Positions 35,202-43,776 of a stretch of DNA of 64,000 nt are shown here, one piece after another; the stretch's first letter is position 1, and each line of letters opens with the position of its first letter. This DNA comes from Paenibacillus pabuli NBRC 13638 (lineage in GTDB: Bacteria; Bacillota; Bacilli; Paenibacillales; Paenibacillaceae): assembly GCF_001514495.1 (NCBI RefSeq), contig NZ_BCNM01000001.1, positions 248,001 through 312,000 on the forward strand, in the 5' to 3' direction. Both the position numbers and the translations under genes were made by a program. The notes below the pieces were generated by a model. The model saw only the letters and a program-made list of their open reading frames with translations, searched no databases and was not told where the DNA came from.

Positions 35202-35345
35202 ATGACTGAATTAGAGGTTGTAGATGTTTATGTGGACCTGTCAACGAACATGAAGACTGGCATGGTTCACAACATAACTAATCAGAATCCGGCCCTTTAT
35301 CCTCCTATGCATAGATCACTTGGCGCCCGAATAGGATGTCGCTAA
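35202..35345 (+). CDS. Small 47-residue frame upstream of the ABC-F gene
   Basis: ATG follows AAAGGGGG (35186-35193) at a normal distance, and the frame runs 47 codons (MTELEVVDVYVDLSTNMK...) to a stop 29 bases before a terminator. No family is recognised and there is no membrane segment. It could be a regulatory upstream frame, a small protein of its own, or the stub of a decayed gene. Confidence 0.45.
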   Translation: MTELEVVDVYVDLSTNMKTGMVHNITNQNPALYPPMHRSLGARIGCR

Positions 35346-35374
35346 GTTCCTTTATCGTATAGTCAGGTTGATGT

Positions 35375-35419
35375 AACGCATAAAAAGCACCGGTGAACTG
35401 GGGCTTTTTTGCGTTTTTT
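35375..35419 (+). terminator. Terminator in front of the ABC-F gene
   Basis: AAAAAGCACC (35382-35391) pairs with GGGGCTTTTT (35400-35409) apart from one mismatch. An outer AACGC/GCGTT pair extends the stem, and a T-run ends it. It either ends the maeA/short-frame transcript or acts as an attenuator for the resistance gene. Confidence 0.75.
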
Positions 35420-35478
35420 CATCCGAGGATATACTGATCCATCAGACATTGAGAAGTATGTCATTCTTTCAGAGCGGA

Positions 35479-35507
35479 TTGAAATTCTGATTATGTTCAA
35501 ATATAAA
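35479..35507 (+). promoter_or_regulatory. Promoter candidate directly before the ABC-F gene
   Basis: TTGAAA (35479-35484), a 17-base spacer and TATAAA (35502-35507). It lies after the terminator and would give a 5' leader of about 64 bases. Confidence 0.5.
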
Positions 35508-35577
35508 GTGAGGGACCATGTCGTGGTTAATATCCCGTCGGTTAACTTTTATATTTCACATAAAAAGGATGATCTTT

Positions 35578-37056
35578 ATGTCTTTAATCAATGTTACAAA
35601 CCTAACCTTTGCCTATGATGGCAGTTACGATAATATATTTGAAAATGTGAGTTTTCAGTTGGACTCCGATTGGAAACTGGGTTTTACCGGAAGGAACGGC
35701 AGAGGCAAAACGACTTTCCTCAATCTGTTGCTTGGTAAATATGAATACAGCGGAACTATTTCTGCGAATGTCAGCTTTGAGTACTTTCCTTTTCAGGTTG
35801 AGAACAAAGGTGCAATGACCCTCGACGTCATCGATGAGGTTTATCCTGAATATCTGCACTGGCAGCTGGTACGAGAGCTTAACTTGTTAAAGGTTTCAGA
35901 AGATGTACTGTATCGGCCTTTCGATTCCTTATCCAATGGAGAACAAACGAAGGTCATGCTGGCTGCCTTGTTTCTGAAGGATAATCGATTCCTGCTCATT
36001 GATGAACCTACCAATCATCTCGACATGCATGCGAGAAAACTCGTCAGTAATTATCTTCGCAGCAAAAGTGGATTTATTTTGGTATCCCACGATCGATCCT
36101 TTCTGGATAACAGCGTAGACCACATTCTGTCCATCAATAAAAATAACATCGAGATTCAGAAGGGGAACTTCTCCGCTTGGTGGGAAAACAAACAAAGGCA
36201 GGACCAGTACGAACTTGCAAGTAATGAGAAATTAATAAAAGACATCAAACGTTTATCCGACTCGGCCAAACGGACGGGGGGATGGTCGCATGAAGTCGAA
36301 AAAACGAAAAATGGTACGAGAAACTCCGGATCAAAGGTGGATAAAGGCTATATTGGACACAAGGCTGCCAAAATGATGAAACGTTCCAAACATATCGAGC
36401 AGAGGCAGCAATCTGCCATTCATGAAAAGTCCAAACTGCTCAAAAATATTGAAAATGCGGAACGCCTCCAGATTCATCAACTGGATTTTCACAAGAAGGA
36501 ACTTGTTGAATTGGATCATGTATCGATTGCATACGGCTCCAATACGGTATGTGAGGATGTCAGTTTTACCGTTGAAAAAGGGGATCGTATTGCGCTTTAC
36601 GGTAAAAACGGGTCTGGAAAATCAAGTATCCTCAAACTGATCTGTGATGAACCTATCCCTTATACAGGTCATTTTCGAAAGGATCACCAGCTTAAAATTT
36701 CGTATGTCTCACAGGACACCTCTGATCTCGGAGGCGGGTTATCAGATTATGCTGTCATGCAGGGAATCGATGAAAGCCTGTTTAAATCCATTCTAAGAAA
36801 GCTGGATTTTTCCAGGCTGCAATTGGAGAAAGATATCTCGACATTTAGCGCAGGCCAAAAAAAGAAGGTGCTGATTGCCAAAAGTCTGAGTGAACAAGCT
36901 CATTTGCATATCTGGGATGAACCTCTCAACTTTGTCGATGTGATCTCTCGCATGCAAATCGAAGAGCTGCTGCTGGAGTATTCTCCAACCCTTCTTTTTG
37001 TAGAACATGACAGTGAATTTTGCGAAAATATCGCAACGAGAATTATTGAGCTATAA
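35578..37056 (+). CDS. ABC-F ribosomal protection protein, Lsa/CplR-like
   Basis: Cytosolic tandem-ATPase protein of 492 residues with no membrane domain. ABC1 has GRNGRGKTT (about 38-46), signature SNGEQTKVMLA and Walker B FLLIDEPTNHLD. ABC2 has GKNGSGKSS (about 342-350), signature FSAGQKKKVLIAK and Walker B LHIWDEPLNFVDVISRMQIEELL, the last being typical of the Lsa/Vga/Sal group. A linker of about 80 basic residues between them enters the ribosome. The group confers lincosamide, pleuromutilin and streptogramin A resistance; the present one is called by similarity only. ATG at 35578 follows AAGGAT and matches the family start MSxINVxxLTFAYD; an ATG at 35518 would leave almost no leader. Confidence 0.9.
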   Translation: MSLINVTNLTFAYDGSYDNIFENVSFQLDSDWKLGFTGRNGRGKTTFLNLLLGKYEYSGTISANVSFEYFPFQVENKGAMTLDVIDEVYPEYLHWQLVRELNLLKVSEDVLYRPFDSLSNGEQTKVMLAALFLKDNRFLLIDEPTNHLDMHARKLVSNYLRSKSGFILVSHDRSFLDNSVDHILSINKNNIEIQKGNFSAWWENKQRQDQYELASNEKLIKDIKRLSDSAKRTGGWSHEVEKTKNGTRNSGSKVDKGYIGHKAAKMMKRSKHIEQRQQSAIHEKSKLLKNIENAERLQIHQLDFHKKELVELDHVSIAYGSNTVCEDVSFTVEKGDRIALYGKNGSGKSSILKLICDEPIPYTGHFRKDHQLKISYVSQDTSDLGGGLSDYAVMQGIDESLFKSILRKLDFSRLQLEKDISTFSAGQKKKVLIAKSLSEQAHLHIWDEPLNFVDVISRMQIEELLLEYSPTLLFVEHDSEFCENIATRIIEL

Positions 37057-37083
37057 GCAACGGGAAATGATATAAATGTGAAG

Positions 37084-37110
37084 AGCCGCCGTATGGCGGC
37101 TTTTATGTTT
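37084..37110 (+). terminator. Terminator after the ABC-F gene
   Basis: AGCCGCC and GGCGGCT pair across a four-base loop, followed by a T-rich run. Confidence 0.88.
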
Positions 37111-37163
37111 TACACTTTTGAAAGGTCATACCTAATAATAGGGGGCGCTTGTTGCATCAGGCA

Positions 37164-37221
37164 TTGGTATTGAAAGGTGTTGTGCTATAATTTTTATAGT
37201 CATATTCCATCATATGATGGA
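37164..37221 (+). promoter_or_regulatory. Promoter and operator of the TetR gene
   Basis: TTGGTA (37164-37169) with TATAAT (37186-37191) and an extended -10 TG. Fifteen bases after the -10 box lies a perfect 16-bp palindrome, TCCATCATATGATGGA (37206-37221), a likely autoregulatory operator. Confidence 0.6.
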
Positions 37222-37268
37222 TCATTGAATCAATTTATAGAATATACTCCTTAAGAGGTGTACACACA

Positions 37269-37835
37269 TTGAAAAAAGAAATGACATCAATGAGGCAAAC
37301 CAGACTTCACTCTATTTTAGACGAAGCGACCAAATTGCTGATTGAAAAGCCGAATGCTTCGATGAATGACATTGCTGATTCAGCGAGGATCGGCATTGCA
37401 ACACTGCACCGATACGTGGAGAGCCGCGAACAATTAATGGTTTATCTGGGCTTGCGTGCGATTGAAGTCGTAAGTGAGGCCATGCAAAACGTTCATCTGG
37501 ATGAGGAAAACTGTGAAACGTATATTCCCGAGCTGATTGAAGTGCTTATTCCGTTAGGAGATAAGATCTATTTCCTTACCCATGATGCAACCATTCAATA
37601 CAATTCTGACATAGAAGGAGCGGATCTGAAACTGAGAGAGCCCATACTGCATGCCGTCGATTTGTTGCAGCAAAAGGGATATTTCCGTCAACATGTGGAC
37701 AAGGGCTGGATTGTAGATGTATTGTATTCGATTTTGTTCCTGACCTGGCAGCAGGTTGTAAGTGGTCATATTGCTCGTAAATCGGCAGCCTCATTGGTCG
37801 TGGATACATTCTATCATGGCTTCAGAGCCAAATAA
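37269..37835 (+). CDS. TetR-family transcriptional regulator
   Basis: 188 residues. The N-terminal helix-turn-helix reads LLIEKPNASMNDIADSARIGIATLHRYVESREQLMVYL, with a helical C-terminal ligand domain. TTG follows AAGAGGTG. It has its own promoter with a 16-bp palindrome and its own terminator, so it is an independent unit. No obvious adjacent target other than itself; the ABC-F gene upstream ends in a terminator. Confidence 0.85.
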   Translation: MKKEMTSMRQTRLHSILDEATKLLIEKPNASMNDIADSARIGIATLHRYVESREQLMVYLGLRAIEVVSEAMQNVHLDEENCETYIPELIEVLIPLGDKIYFLTHDATIQYNSDIEGADLKLREPILHAVDLLQQKGYFRQHVDKGWIVDVLYSILFLTWQQVVSGHIARKSAASLVVDTFYHGFRAK

Positions 37836-37883
37836 GATAAGTAGCCGCTCCATTTATGAAATTATGTATTATTGCATTGGAAG

Positions 37884-37941
37884 CACGTCTGGAAGTCAAC
37901 CGTATCAATAGATACGGAATGGCTCTAGGCGTGTTTTTTTT
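37884..37941 (+). terminator. Terminator after the TetR gene
   Basis: CACGTCT pairs with AGGCGTG (one G-U), with an inner perfect hairpin CCGTATC/GATACGG, followed by eight T. Confidence 0.85.
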
Positions 37942-38189
37942 GTATGGAAAACTAACGTGATTGCTCCAAGGGGGCTGAGTTTTCTTCTGGGAACATATTC
38001 AAATTTTAACAGAGTTCAGAATTTAAGATTTTAAACTTACAAAAAATGATATAAATTTCTAGTAGATTCAAATACTTACCAAATTAAGACAGTGAATTTG
38101 CGAGAAGGAGGTCGATCATCTGCGCTGAACGGATTACTGTGTTAACCCGCTTTTGTACTCATTCCATCATATCCAACAGGAGGGATTCC
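37942..38189 (+). other. Leader region of the aminotransferase operon
   Basis: AT-rich stretch without a clear consensus promoter. At 38105-38112 it has a perfect ribosome site, AAGGAGGT, with no usual start codon after it. The only possibilities are ATC (38118), which is in frame with the glycosyltransferase, or CTG-CGC-TGA (38120-38128). The true ribosome site of the next gene is at 38178-38184. Confidence 0.4.
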
Positions 38190-39344
38190 ATGCTTTACAC
38201 CATTATTGTGCCCGTCAACCAGGACTATAACATTTTGAACCTGTTCACGGATTCGCTGCTTCGGACGGTAAGTCCATCCACCCAGATTATTTTTATCAAT
38301 GACGGTTCCGGCTCAGCAGTCTTTCAACATCTGGATAGATTGCAGCAAGAAGTAAAAGAAGGTGTGACCATCGAGATTCTTCAGCATGATTTTCCACTCG
38401 GCTGCGCCGTGTCGATCAATAGCGCATTAAGTCTTGCCAAGGGGGAATATATTTTCTTTCTGGATTCCGACACCATTCTCCAGCCGGACTGGCAACCGAT
38501 GATGAAAGAGACACTGGACAGCGATATCACGATTGGCATGATTGGAGGGGTTCTGTTGTATCCGCAGACAGGAGGCGTGCAGCATTGCGGCATTGCTTTT
38601 GCGGATACCATCGGCAGGCACCTGTTCCTGAACGCATCGCCTGAAGATATCCCGAAGGACACCTTCTCTGTTCAACTGGTGGTATTCGCGATGTTTGGCA
38701 TGAAGCGGGAAGTTTATGAGACCATTGGCAATCTGGATGAGAAGTTCTTTAACGGATATGAGGATTTTGATTATCAGATGCGGGCACGAGCGGCCGGATA
38801 CGATACGGTCATTAACCCGAATATTCGTGCGTATCATTGGGAGCGGAGCAGCGGTATTCACCGAAATTTCAACCGGAAAAACAATCTGGCACGTTTCTGG
38901 AAAAAGTGGGGCGGGGAAATTGAGGCTGATGTTTGGCCATTTGTTTTCAGTCATCTGAAAGAACAGCTGGATCGCCAAAGTGAATACGAACATCTGCCAA
39001 TCATCGGAATTGACCTTGCGGAAGTTCGCAGTGACGCCGATACGTTCTGGACCAAACTGGAGGAAGCGGGCATTGCACCTGTGGCTGAGGTGCGTGACTA
39101 TTCCAACCGTTTTAACTCTAATGGAGCCATCTGGCTGCCGCAGGTCTTGGGCAAGGAACTGATTCATAGCGAGAACCGTTTATTGTTTCTGGTGGACAAC
39201 TTCGCCCGTTTGCTGGAGAACCGCTACTGGATTGAAATGAGACATGCCCATCGGGCCAAAGATTTGATTATTGATCTGTATGGCAATGTCATCACGATGG
39301 ATCGCATATATGATGGCTGCTGGCCTGGCACCAAAGTTCGATAA
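38190..39344 (+). CDS. Glycosyltransferase family 2 with C-terminal extension
   Basis: 384 residues. The GT-A domain starts LYTIIVPVNQDYNILNLFTDSLL and holds INDGSGS, the donor/metal motif FLDSDTILQPDW, and the acceptor/ED region FGMKREVYETIGNLDEKFFNGYEDFDYQMRARAAGYDTV. After about residue 260 an extra domain of about 120 residues, rich in Trp and charged residues, follows without a known family. ATG at 38190 follows AGGAGGG; a GTG at 38139 lacks one. First gene of a six-gene operon with an aminotransferase, dehydrogenase, transporter and phosphatase, so it may glycosylate the product of that pathway. Confidence 0.87.
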   Translation: MLYTIIVPVNQDYNILNLFTDSLLRTVSPSTQIIFINDGSGSAVFQHLDRLQQEVKEGVTIEILQHDFPLGCAVSINSALSLAKGEYIFFLDSDTILQPDWQPMMKETLDSDITIGMIGGVLLYPQTGGVQHCGIAFADTIGRHLFLNASPEDIPKDTFSVQLVVFAMFGMKREVYETIGNLDEKFFNGYEDFDYQMRARAAGYDTVINPNIRAYHWERSSGIHRNFNRKNNLARFWKKWGGEIEADVWPFVFSHLKEQLDRQSEYEHLPIIGIDLAEVRSDADTFWTKLEEAGIAPVAEVRDYSNRFNSNGAIWLPQVLGKELIHSENRLLFLVDNFARLLENRYWIEMRHAHRAKDLIIDLYGNVITMDRIYDGCWPGTKVR

Positions 39345-39378
39345 CTCATAAACCAAGTAAACAAGGGAGGAACCAAAG

Positions 39379-40659
39379 GTGAATTCAAAAGAGAGCACGC
39401 TGGATCGTGCCGTAAGATTTACCCGGAATCTGGAGTGGTTGGAACATGTCAAAAAGGTCATTCCGAGCGGATGCAGTACGTTGGCCAAAGCACCTGAACG
39501 ATTGTTTCCGGGATATACGCCAGTATGCTGCGCCGAAGCGCGTAATTCCCGGTTTATAGATATCGATGGAAATGAATGGCTGGATTGCGAGATGGCCATG
39601 GGTACGGCACCATGGGGACATGCGCGGCACGAAGTTCAACTGACCGTCATCCATCAGCTGAAAAAAGGGACAAGTTATTCCATTCCTGCTGATATTGAAC
39701 TTGAATGCGCTGAACTGATTTTGGAGCGATTTGAAGGCCGCTATCCTTCACTGCGTTTCACCAAGAGCGGTGCCGATGCAGTCAGTGGAGCCGTGCGTCT
39801 GGCCCGTGCCGGAAGCGGCAAAAGCAGGGTCATTGCCACTGCCTATCATGGATGGCATGACTGGTCTGCTTATGGGTATTATGGTCGCGAAACGAAAGAG
39901 CGAGGTATTCCGGTCGATATTGAACGCACAACCATCTGGGTGGACAAGCCGTCGCCAGAGCGAATTGAAGCACAAATTTCAGCCTCTCCTGAAGATATCG
40001 CCTGCATTGTCCTGTGTCCAAATGAATGGAAACGTGAACCGTTGGAGAAAGTCGTATCCTTATGCCGTTCGCTGGATATTATTGTTATCTTTGATGAAGT
40101 GACTTCGGGTATTCGAATGGGGAAGCAGGCTACAGCAGGGGAGTATGACATCTGGCCTGATCTGCTCTGTATCTCCAAAGGTATGGCGAATGGAATGCCC
40201 CTCGCAGCCGTGATGGGACCAGAGCATTTGATGTCGCTATCAGGACAAGTCCGGTTCAGCAATGCTCATTCCAGCGAAACGACTGCACTCGCAGCAGCCA
40301 TTGCATGTGAGCGATTGATGAAAAGCGCGAAAGTATGGCCAAGCTGGCGGGAGGCTACAATTCGGATTATGGATCTTATTGAAGCCGAACTTGTACTTCT
40401 TGGATTAACGGATCAGTTGGCGTTGAAGGGAACCTATGCGAGCTTCTCGATTCAATCGATGTCTGAGGATAACTTTCAGACCGATCCATTCCGTGAGTTT
40501 ATCGTAAAAAGAATGGCCCACTTCGGCATTTTCACCAAAGGCTATTTTATTTTCTCAGATGCTCATACACGGGAAGAATTGTTATGGGTAGAGGAAGCTC
40601 TTTTGCAGACGTTATCGGACTGGAAAGAGGTATTGAAGCAGCAGCACCTTTCGAATTGA
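39379..40659 (+). CDS. Class III PLP aminotransferase, glutamate-1-semialdehyde aminomutase-like
   Basis: 426 residues of fold-type I. It starts like HemL (VIPSGCSTLAKAPERLFPGYTP...ARNSRFIDIDGNEWLDCEMAMG). It also has RFTKSGADAVSGAVRLARAGSGKSRVIATAYHGWHDW, the PLP-phenol motif VIFDEVTSGIRMG and the Schiff-base lysine LLCISKGMANGMPLA (Lys267). It is not the housekeeping HemL: there are no haem genes nearby and it sits in an operon with a sugar-type dehydrogenase. Relatives transaminate keto sugars or semialdehydes in secondary metabolism. GTG follows GGGAGG. Confidence 0.88.
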   Translation: MNSKESTLDRAVRFTRNLEWLEHVKKVIPSGCSTLAKAPERLFPGYTPVCCAEARNSRFIDIDGNEWLDCEMAMGTAPWGHARHEVQLTVIHQLKKGTSYSIPADIELECAELILERFEGRYPSLRFTKSGADAVSGAVRLARAGSGKSRVIATAYHGWHDWSAYGYYGRETKERGIPVDIERTTIWVDKPSPERIEAQISASPEDIACIVLCPNEWKREPLEKVVSLCRSLDIIVIFDEVTSGIRMGKQATAGEYDIWPDLLCISKGMANGMPLAAVMGPEHLMSLSGQVRFSNAHSSETTALAAAIACERLMKSAKVWPSWREATIRIMDLIEAELVLLGLTDQLALKGTYASFSIQSMSEDNFQTDPFREFIVKRMAHFGIFTKGYFIFSDAHTREELLWVEEALLQTLSDWKEVLKQQHLSN

Positions 40660-40718
40660 GCTTTTCGAAAACGTTTAAAGTAATGCCCTACAAGGGAACC
40701 CACAAGGAGGAATATTCA

Positions 40719-41750
40719 ATGAAAGCAATCGTATATCAGGATCTAAAACAGGTGGCGCTGCAAGATATTGAGGAGCCAAGTATCCAAAAGGCAAACCAGG
40801 TCAAAGTTAAGATTTACGGCTCAGGTATTTGCGGTACGGATCTGAACATTGTGAAAGGAAAAGTTCCGGCCAACAAAGGAACGGTTATCGGCCATGAAGG
40901 AGTGGGCACTGTCGTTGAGGTTGGATCAGAGGTTCGGGGACTTCAGGTAGGAGATCGGGTATTAATTGACCCTACCCAATCCTGCGGAATTTGCTCCTAT
41001 TGCCGTGAAGGTCTGTTCATCTACTGCGAAAACTTTGATGACCATCAGGTAGGCATGACCACTCATGGTACTTTTGCAGAATATTATGTTGGCGATGAGA
41101 AGTATGTCTATCCCATTCCGGATTCCATGAGCTGGGAAACAGCCATGATGATTGAGCCGCTTGGTTGTGTGCTGCAGACATTCATGAAAGCAGGGGTTAA
41201 GCCGAGTGATTCCGTTCTTGTGCTGGGTTCCGGAGCCATTGGTTCGTTATGTCAGCTTGTGAGTAAACGACTAGCGCGGCTTACGGTAGGAACAGAAGTC
41301 GATCCATACCGCAAAGAGTTTGCTGAAGGTATAGCCAACCATGTTTTCTATCCTCAGGAACTGACGCTGGACAAAGTGTACGAGATCAATAACAATAAAA
41401 AATTTGATCTCGTGGTGGATGCTGTCGGAAACCAGCTTCATGTGGGATTTGAGCTGATTGCCAAAGGCGGCAGAATCATTCCTATGGGCTATGACGACAG
41501 CTATGAAGTGACGTTCAAATCGACTCACGTAATTAATGACGGAATTAGTATCATAGGGGCGGTGGCTAATCACTCGATGATCAGTACGGCACTGAAATTT
41601 GCACAAAGCATCCCGGAACTGGAGCAAATGGTGACATCCACGGAACTGCTGAGTGATTATGAACAGGCATTCAACGGAACGATTGGATATCATCTGCGGA
41701 CCGGAGAGAAACTGCCCATGAATTCGGTTAAAACCGCTTTGATCTTATAA
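40719..41750 (+). CDS. Zinc-dependent medium-chain alcohol/polyol dehydrogenase
   Basis: 343 residues. The catalytic zinc ligands include Cys38 (GICGTDL) and His59-Glu60 (IGHEGVGTVVEVG). The structural zinc cysteines are in CGICSYCREGLFIYC. A Rossmann loop is seen in VLVLGSGAIGSLCQLV. The family (threonine/sorbitol dehydrogenase-like) oxidises secondary alcohols of sugars, polyols or cyclitols with NAD(P). ATG at 40719 follows AAGGAGG. It lies 59 bases after the aminotransferase, with which it would form a keto-group for transamination. Confidence 0.9.
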   Translation: MKAIVYQDLKQVALQDIEEPSIQKANQVKVKIYGSGICGTDLNIVKGKVPANKGTVIGHEGVGTVVEVGSEVRGLQVGDRVLIDPTQSCGICSYCREGLFIYCENFDDHQVGMTTHGTFAEYYVGDEKYVYPIPDSMSWETAMMIEPLGCVLQTFMKAGVKPSDSVLVLGSGAIGSLCQLVSKRLARLTVGTEVDPYRKEFAEGIANHVFYPQELTLDKVYEINNNKKFDLVVDAVGNQLHVGFELIAKGGRIIPMGYDDSYEVTFKSTHVINDGISIIGAVANHSMISTALKFAQSIPELEQMVTSTELLSDYEQAFNGTIGYHLRTGEKLPMNSVKTALIL

Positions 41751-41773
41751 TCATGTAGACAATGTCAGGTTTG

Positions 41774-41802
41774 CCGCTGCGAAAAGAAGGAATTCGCAGC
41801 GG
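41774..41802 (+). repeat. Hairpin between dehydrogenase and transporter genes
   Basis: CCGCTGCGAA (41774-41783) and TTCGCAGCGG (41793-41802) form a perfect 10-bp stem with a nine-base loop and no T-run. It probably stabilises or processes the operon mRNA. Confidence 0.6.
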
Positions 41803-41834
41803 TGTAAACCACCGCAGAAAGAGGGGGATATGGA

Positions 41835-43079
41835 TTGAAGCTGCTTCAAGATTTGCCGAAAAATCCGCGGTACTCCATTTTACTTGAGCCGGTATGGGCT
41901 ATTCCAGGCACAATCGTTCTCTTCTATGCTCCCTTATATATGAAGGAAGCCGGACTTTCGGATATTGAGATTGGTTTGATCAATTCAGTAAATCTGTATT
42001 TTGCCTTTATATTTCAATTGTTTGCAGGCTCTATTACAAATAAGCTGGGGCGTAAGCGAACAACATTGATTTTTGATTTGGTTGCGTGGAGTGTTCCCAT
42101 GTTCATCTGGGCTTTTTCCCAGAATTTCTGGCTTTTTCTGATCGCCTACTTACTGAACGCCACTTCCAAATTTGTGACGGTTTCCTTCAACTGTCTAATC
42201 ATCGAGGATGTGGAGGAACACAAACGGTCCAAGGTCTTCGCCATTCTCAACATGATCATTACAGGTGCTGGGGTGCTGACACCAATTGCGGGGGTAGTGA
42301 TTGCAGACTTTGGGATTGTGCCTACGCTTGCCAGTATCTATTTTGTGGGGGGAATTCTCATGACCGCCATGTTCTTCATTCGGAATCGGTACACGGATGA
42401 GACGGAGGTCGGGAAAGAGCTTATGGGAATGCATAGTCAAACTCGTGTGATGCATAGCCTCGCTTCCAGTTTGCGTTTGTTCGGCAAATCGTTCTACAAA
42501 CGGAGACTATTTCCGATTATTTTAATTACGGTGTTGTCCAATCTGATCCTGCAATTGAATTTCTTTCAGGTGATTTTTTTCAAGGAACAGTTAAAGTTTG
42601 ATGATCGTGTCATCTCGTTTATTCCTGTAGTGACCGCGGTAACTGTCATGCTGCTGTACCTTGTCATCATCCCACGTCTGAAACGACGCTCGGAAGAGAA
42701 GTATGTCGGTTTTTCCATCATACTCAGCACAGCGGGGGCCGTACTCTTTCTTCTGATTCCAGTGGGAAACATAGCGATGCTCTTTCTAACTCTGATTGTG
42801 CTCGCAGCAGGAAATTTTATCTTGCAAACGTACCGGGATTCGCTGCTTATGAACCGACTGGGCACGCACGAAAAAGCGGATATGTTCTCAGCAGTACAGA
42901 CCGTCATGACACTAACAGCTATCCCGTCTGGTTATCTGACGGGTCTGCTGTATCACTATAATCCAATGCTGTTATTTAGTGTCATTCTTGTACTTTACGT
43001 CCTGCTCATGATCATTATGTTATTCCTCCCTGATCCTCAGAAACACTCCCAAGTCATCGAGTCTTACAAAAATATGTAG
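41835..43079 (+). CDS. MFS transporter (12 helices)
   Basis: 414 residues with 12 predicted membrane helices. Motif A is QLFAGSITNKLGRKRTTLIFDLV. It has a large cytoplasmic loop (RYTDETEVGKELMGMHSQTRVMH) in the middle. TTG follows AGAGGGGGA. It lies inside the GT2/aminotransferase operon, so it is probably the exporter, or less likely the importer, for that pathway's product. Substrate unknown. Confidence 0.88.
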   Translation: MKLLQDLPKNPRYSILLEPVWAIPGTIVLFYAPLYMKEAGLSDIEIGLINSVNLYFAFIFQLFAGSITNKLGRKRTTLIFDLVAWSVPMFIWAFSQNFWLFLIAYLLNATSKFVTVSFNCLIIEDVEEHKRSKVFAILNMIITGAGVLTPIAGVVIADFGIVPTLASIYFVGGILMTAMFFIRNRYTDETEVGKELMGMHSQTRVMHSLASSLRLFGKSFYKRRLFPIILITVLSNLILQLNFFQVIFFKEQLKFDDRVISFIPVVTAVTVMLLYLVIIPRLKRRSEEKYVGFSIILSTAGAVLFLLIPVGNIAMLFLTLIVLAAGNFILQTYRDSLLMNRLGTHEKADMFSAVQTVMTLTAIPSGYLTGLLYHYNPMLLFSVILVLYVLLMIIMLFLPDPQKHSQVIESYKNM

Positions 43080-43088
43080 AAGAAGGGG

Positions 43089-43124
43089 TTTTCTGTATAT
43101 ATCGCGAATATATGATACAGAAAA
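43089..43124 (+). repeat. Inverted repeat between transporter and DUF1349-like gene
   Basis: TTTTCTGTAT (43089-43098) and ATACAGAAAA (43115-43124) form a 10-bp repeat around an AT-rich, CGCG-centred loop. It is not followed by T and may be a hairpin or an operator within the operon. Confidence 0.5.
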
Positions 43125-43143
43125 TATCTTGGGAGGCAAAGAG

Positions 43144-43737
43144 ATGACAAACGTATTGGCAACAGAAACCAGAAACCAACTGAACTGGATCAATGAGCCG
43201 GACACCTGGTCTTACACCGATCAGGGAGGGCTGATTGTGGAGGCTCAGGCAGATACAGACTTTTTCCAGGATCCGGCGGGTAAACATATCCGTGCAACAG
43301 CACCATTTCTGTCGATGCCCGTGCCTAACGATTTCGAAATCACGACCCAATTAACCGTAGACATGAAAAACCAATATGATTCCGGATGTTTGATGGTCAT
43401 GGCGGATGAACGCAACTGGTGCAAACTGTGTTTTGAGTATGATGGAAAAGCAGCAACCATTGTGTCGGTGGTAACCAAAGAAGGTTCATCCGACGATTGC
43501 AATTCTATCGAAGTTCCTGTAGCCAATCCCTATCTGCGCATACGCAAGGTGGAAGACTGCATTTCATTTTTTTATTCATCCGACGGGGATGAGTGGAAAC
43601 TAATTCGGTATTTCGGCATGCCGATTCAGGGGGAGATTCGGGCTGGATTGGTTGGACAGTCACCGGCAGGAACGGGATGTACCTGTCACTTTTTATCTAT
43701 GAATGTGACCCGTCCGGACTTGACTGCACGTTTCTAA
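43144..43737 (+). CDS. DUF1349-like concanavalin-fold protein
   Basis: 197 residues. It opens LNWINEPDTWSYTDQGGLIVEAQADTDFFQDPAGKHIRATAPFL and continues FEITTQLTVDMKNQYDSGCLMVMADERNWCKLCFEYDG and GDEWKLIRYFGMP. This is the pattern of DUF1349 / beta-xylosidase C-terminal-like sandwiches, which bind or act on carbohydrates. It has no signal peptide. ATG at 43144 follows GGGAGGC. Operon position suggests it handles a sugar-like intermediate. Confidence 0.8.
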   Translation: MTNVLATETRNQLNWINEPDTWSYTDQGGLIVEAQADTDFFQDPAGKHIRATAPFLSMPVPNDFEITTQLTVDMKNQYDSGCLMVMADERNWCKLCFEYDGKAATIVSVVTKEGSSDDCNSIEVPVANPYLRIRKVEDCISFFYSSDGDEWKLIRYFGMPIQGEIRAGLVGQSPAGTGCTCHFLSMNVTRPDLTARF

Positions 43738-43776
43738 GCCAGTCCCCCTGCCGATCATTGGAGGGAGAAAAGCGGA

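Noticed and set aside
38427..39167. 246-codon minus-strand frame under the GT2 gene
   Set aside because: No ribosome site or domain; the plus-strand frame has all GT2 motifs.
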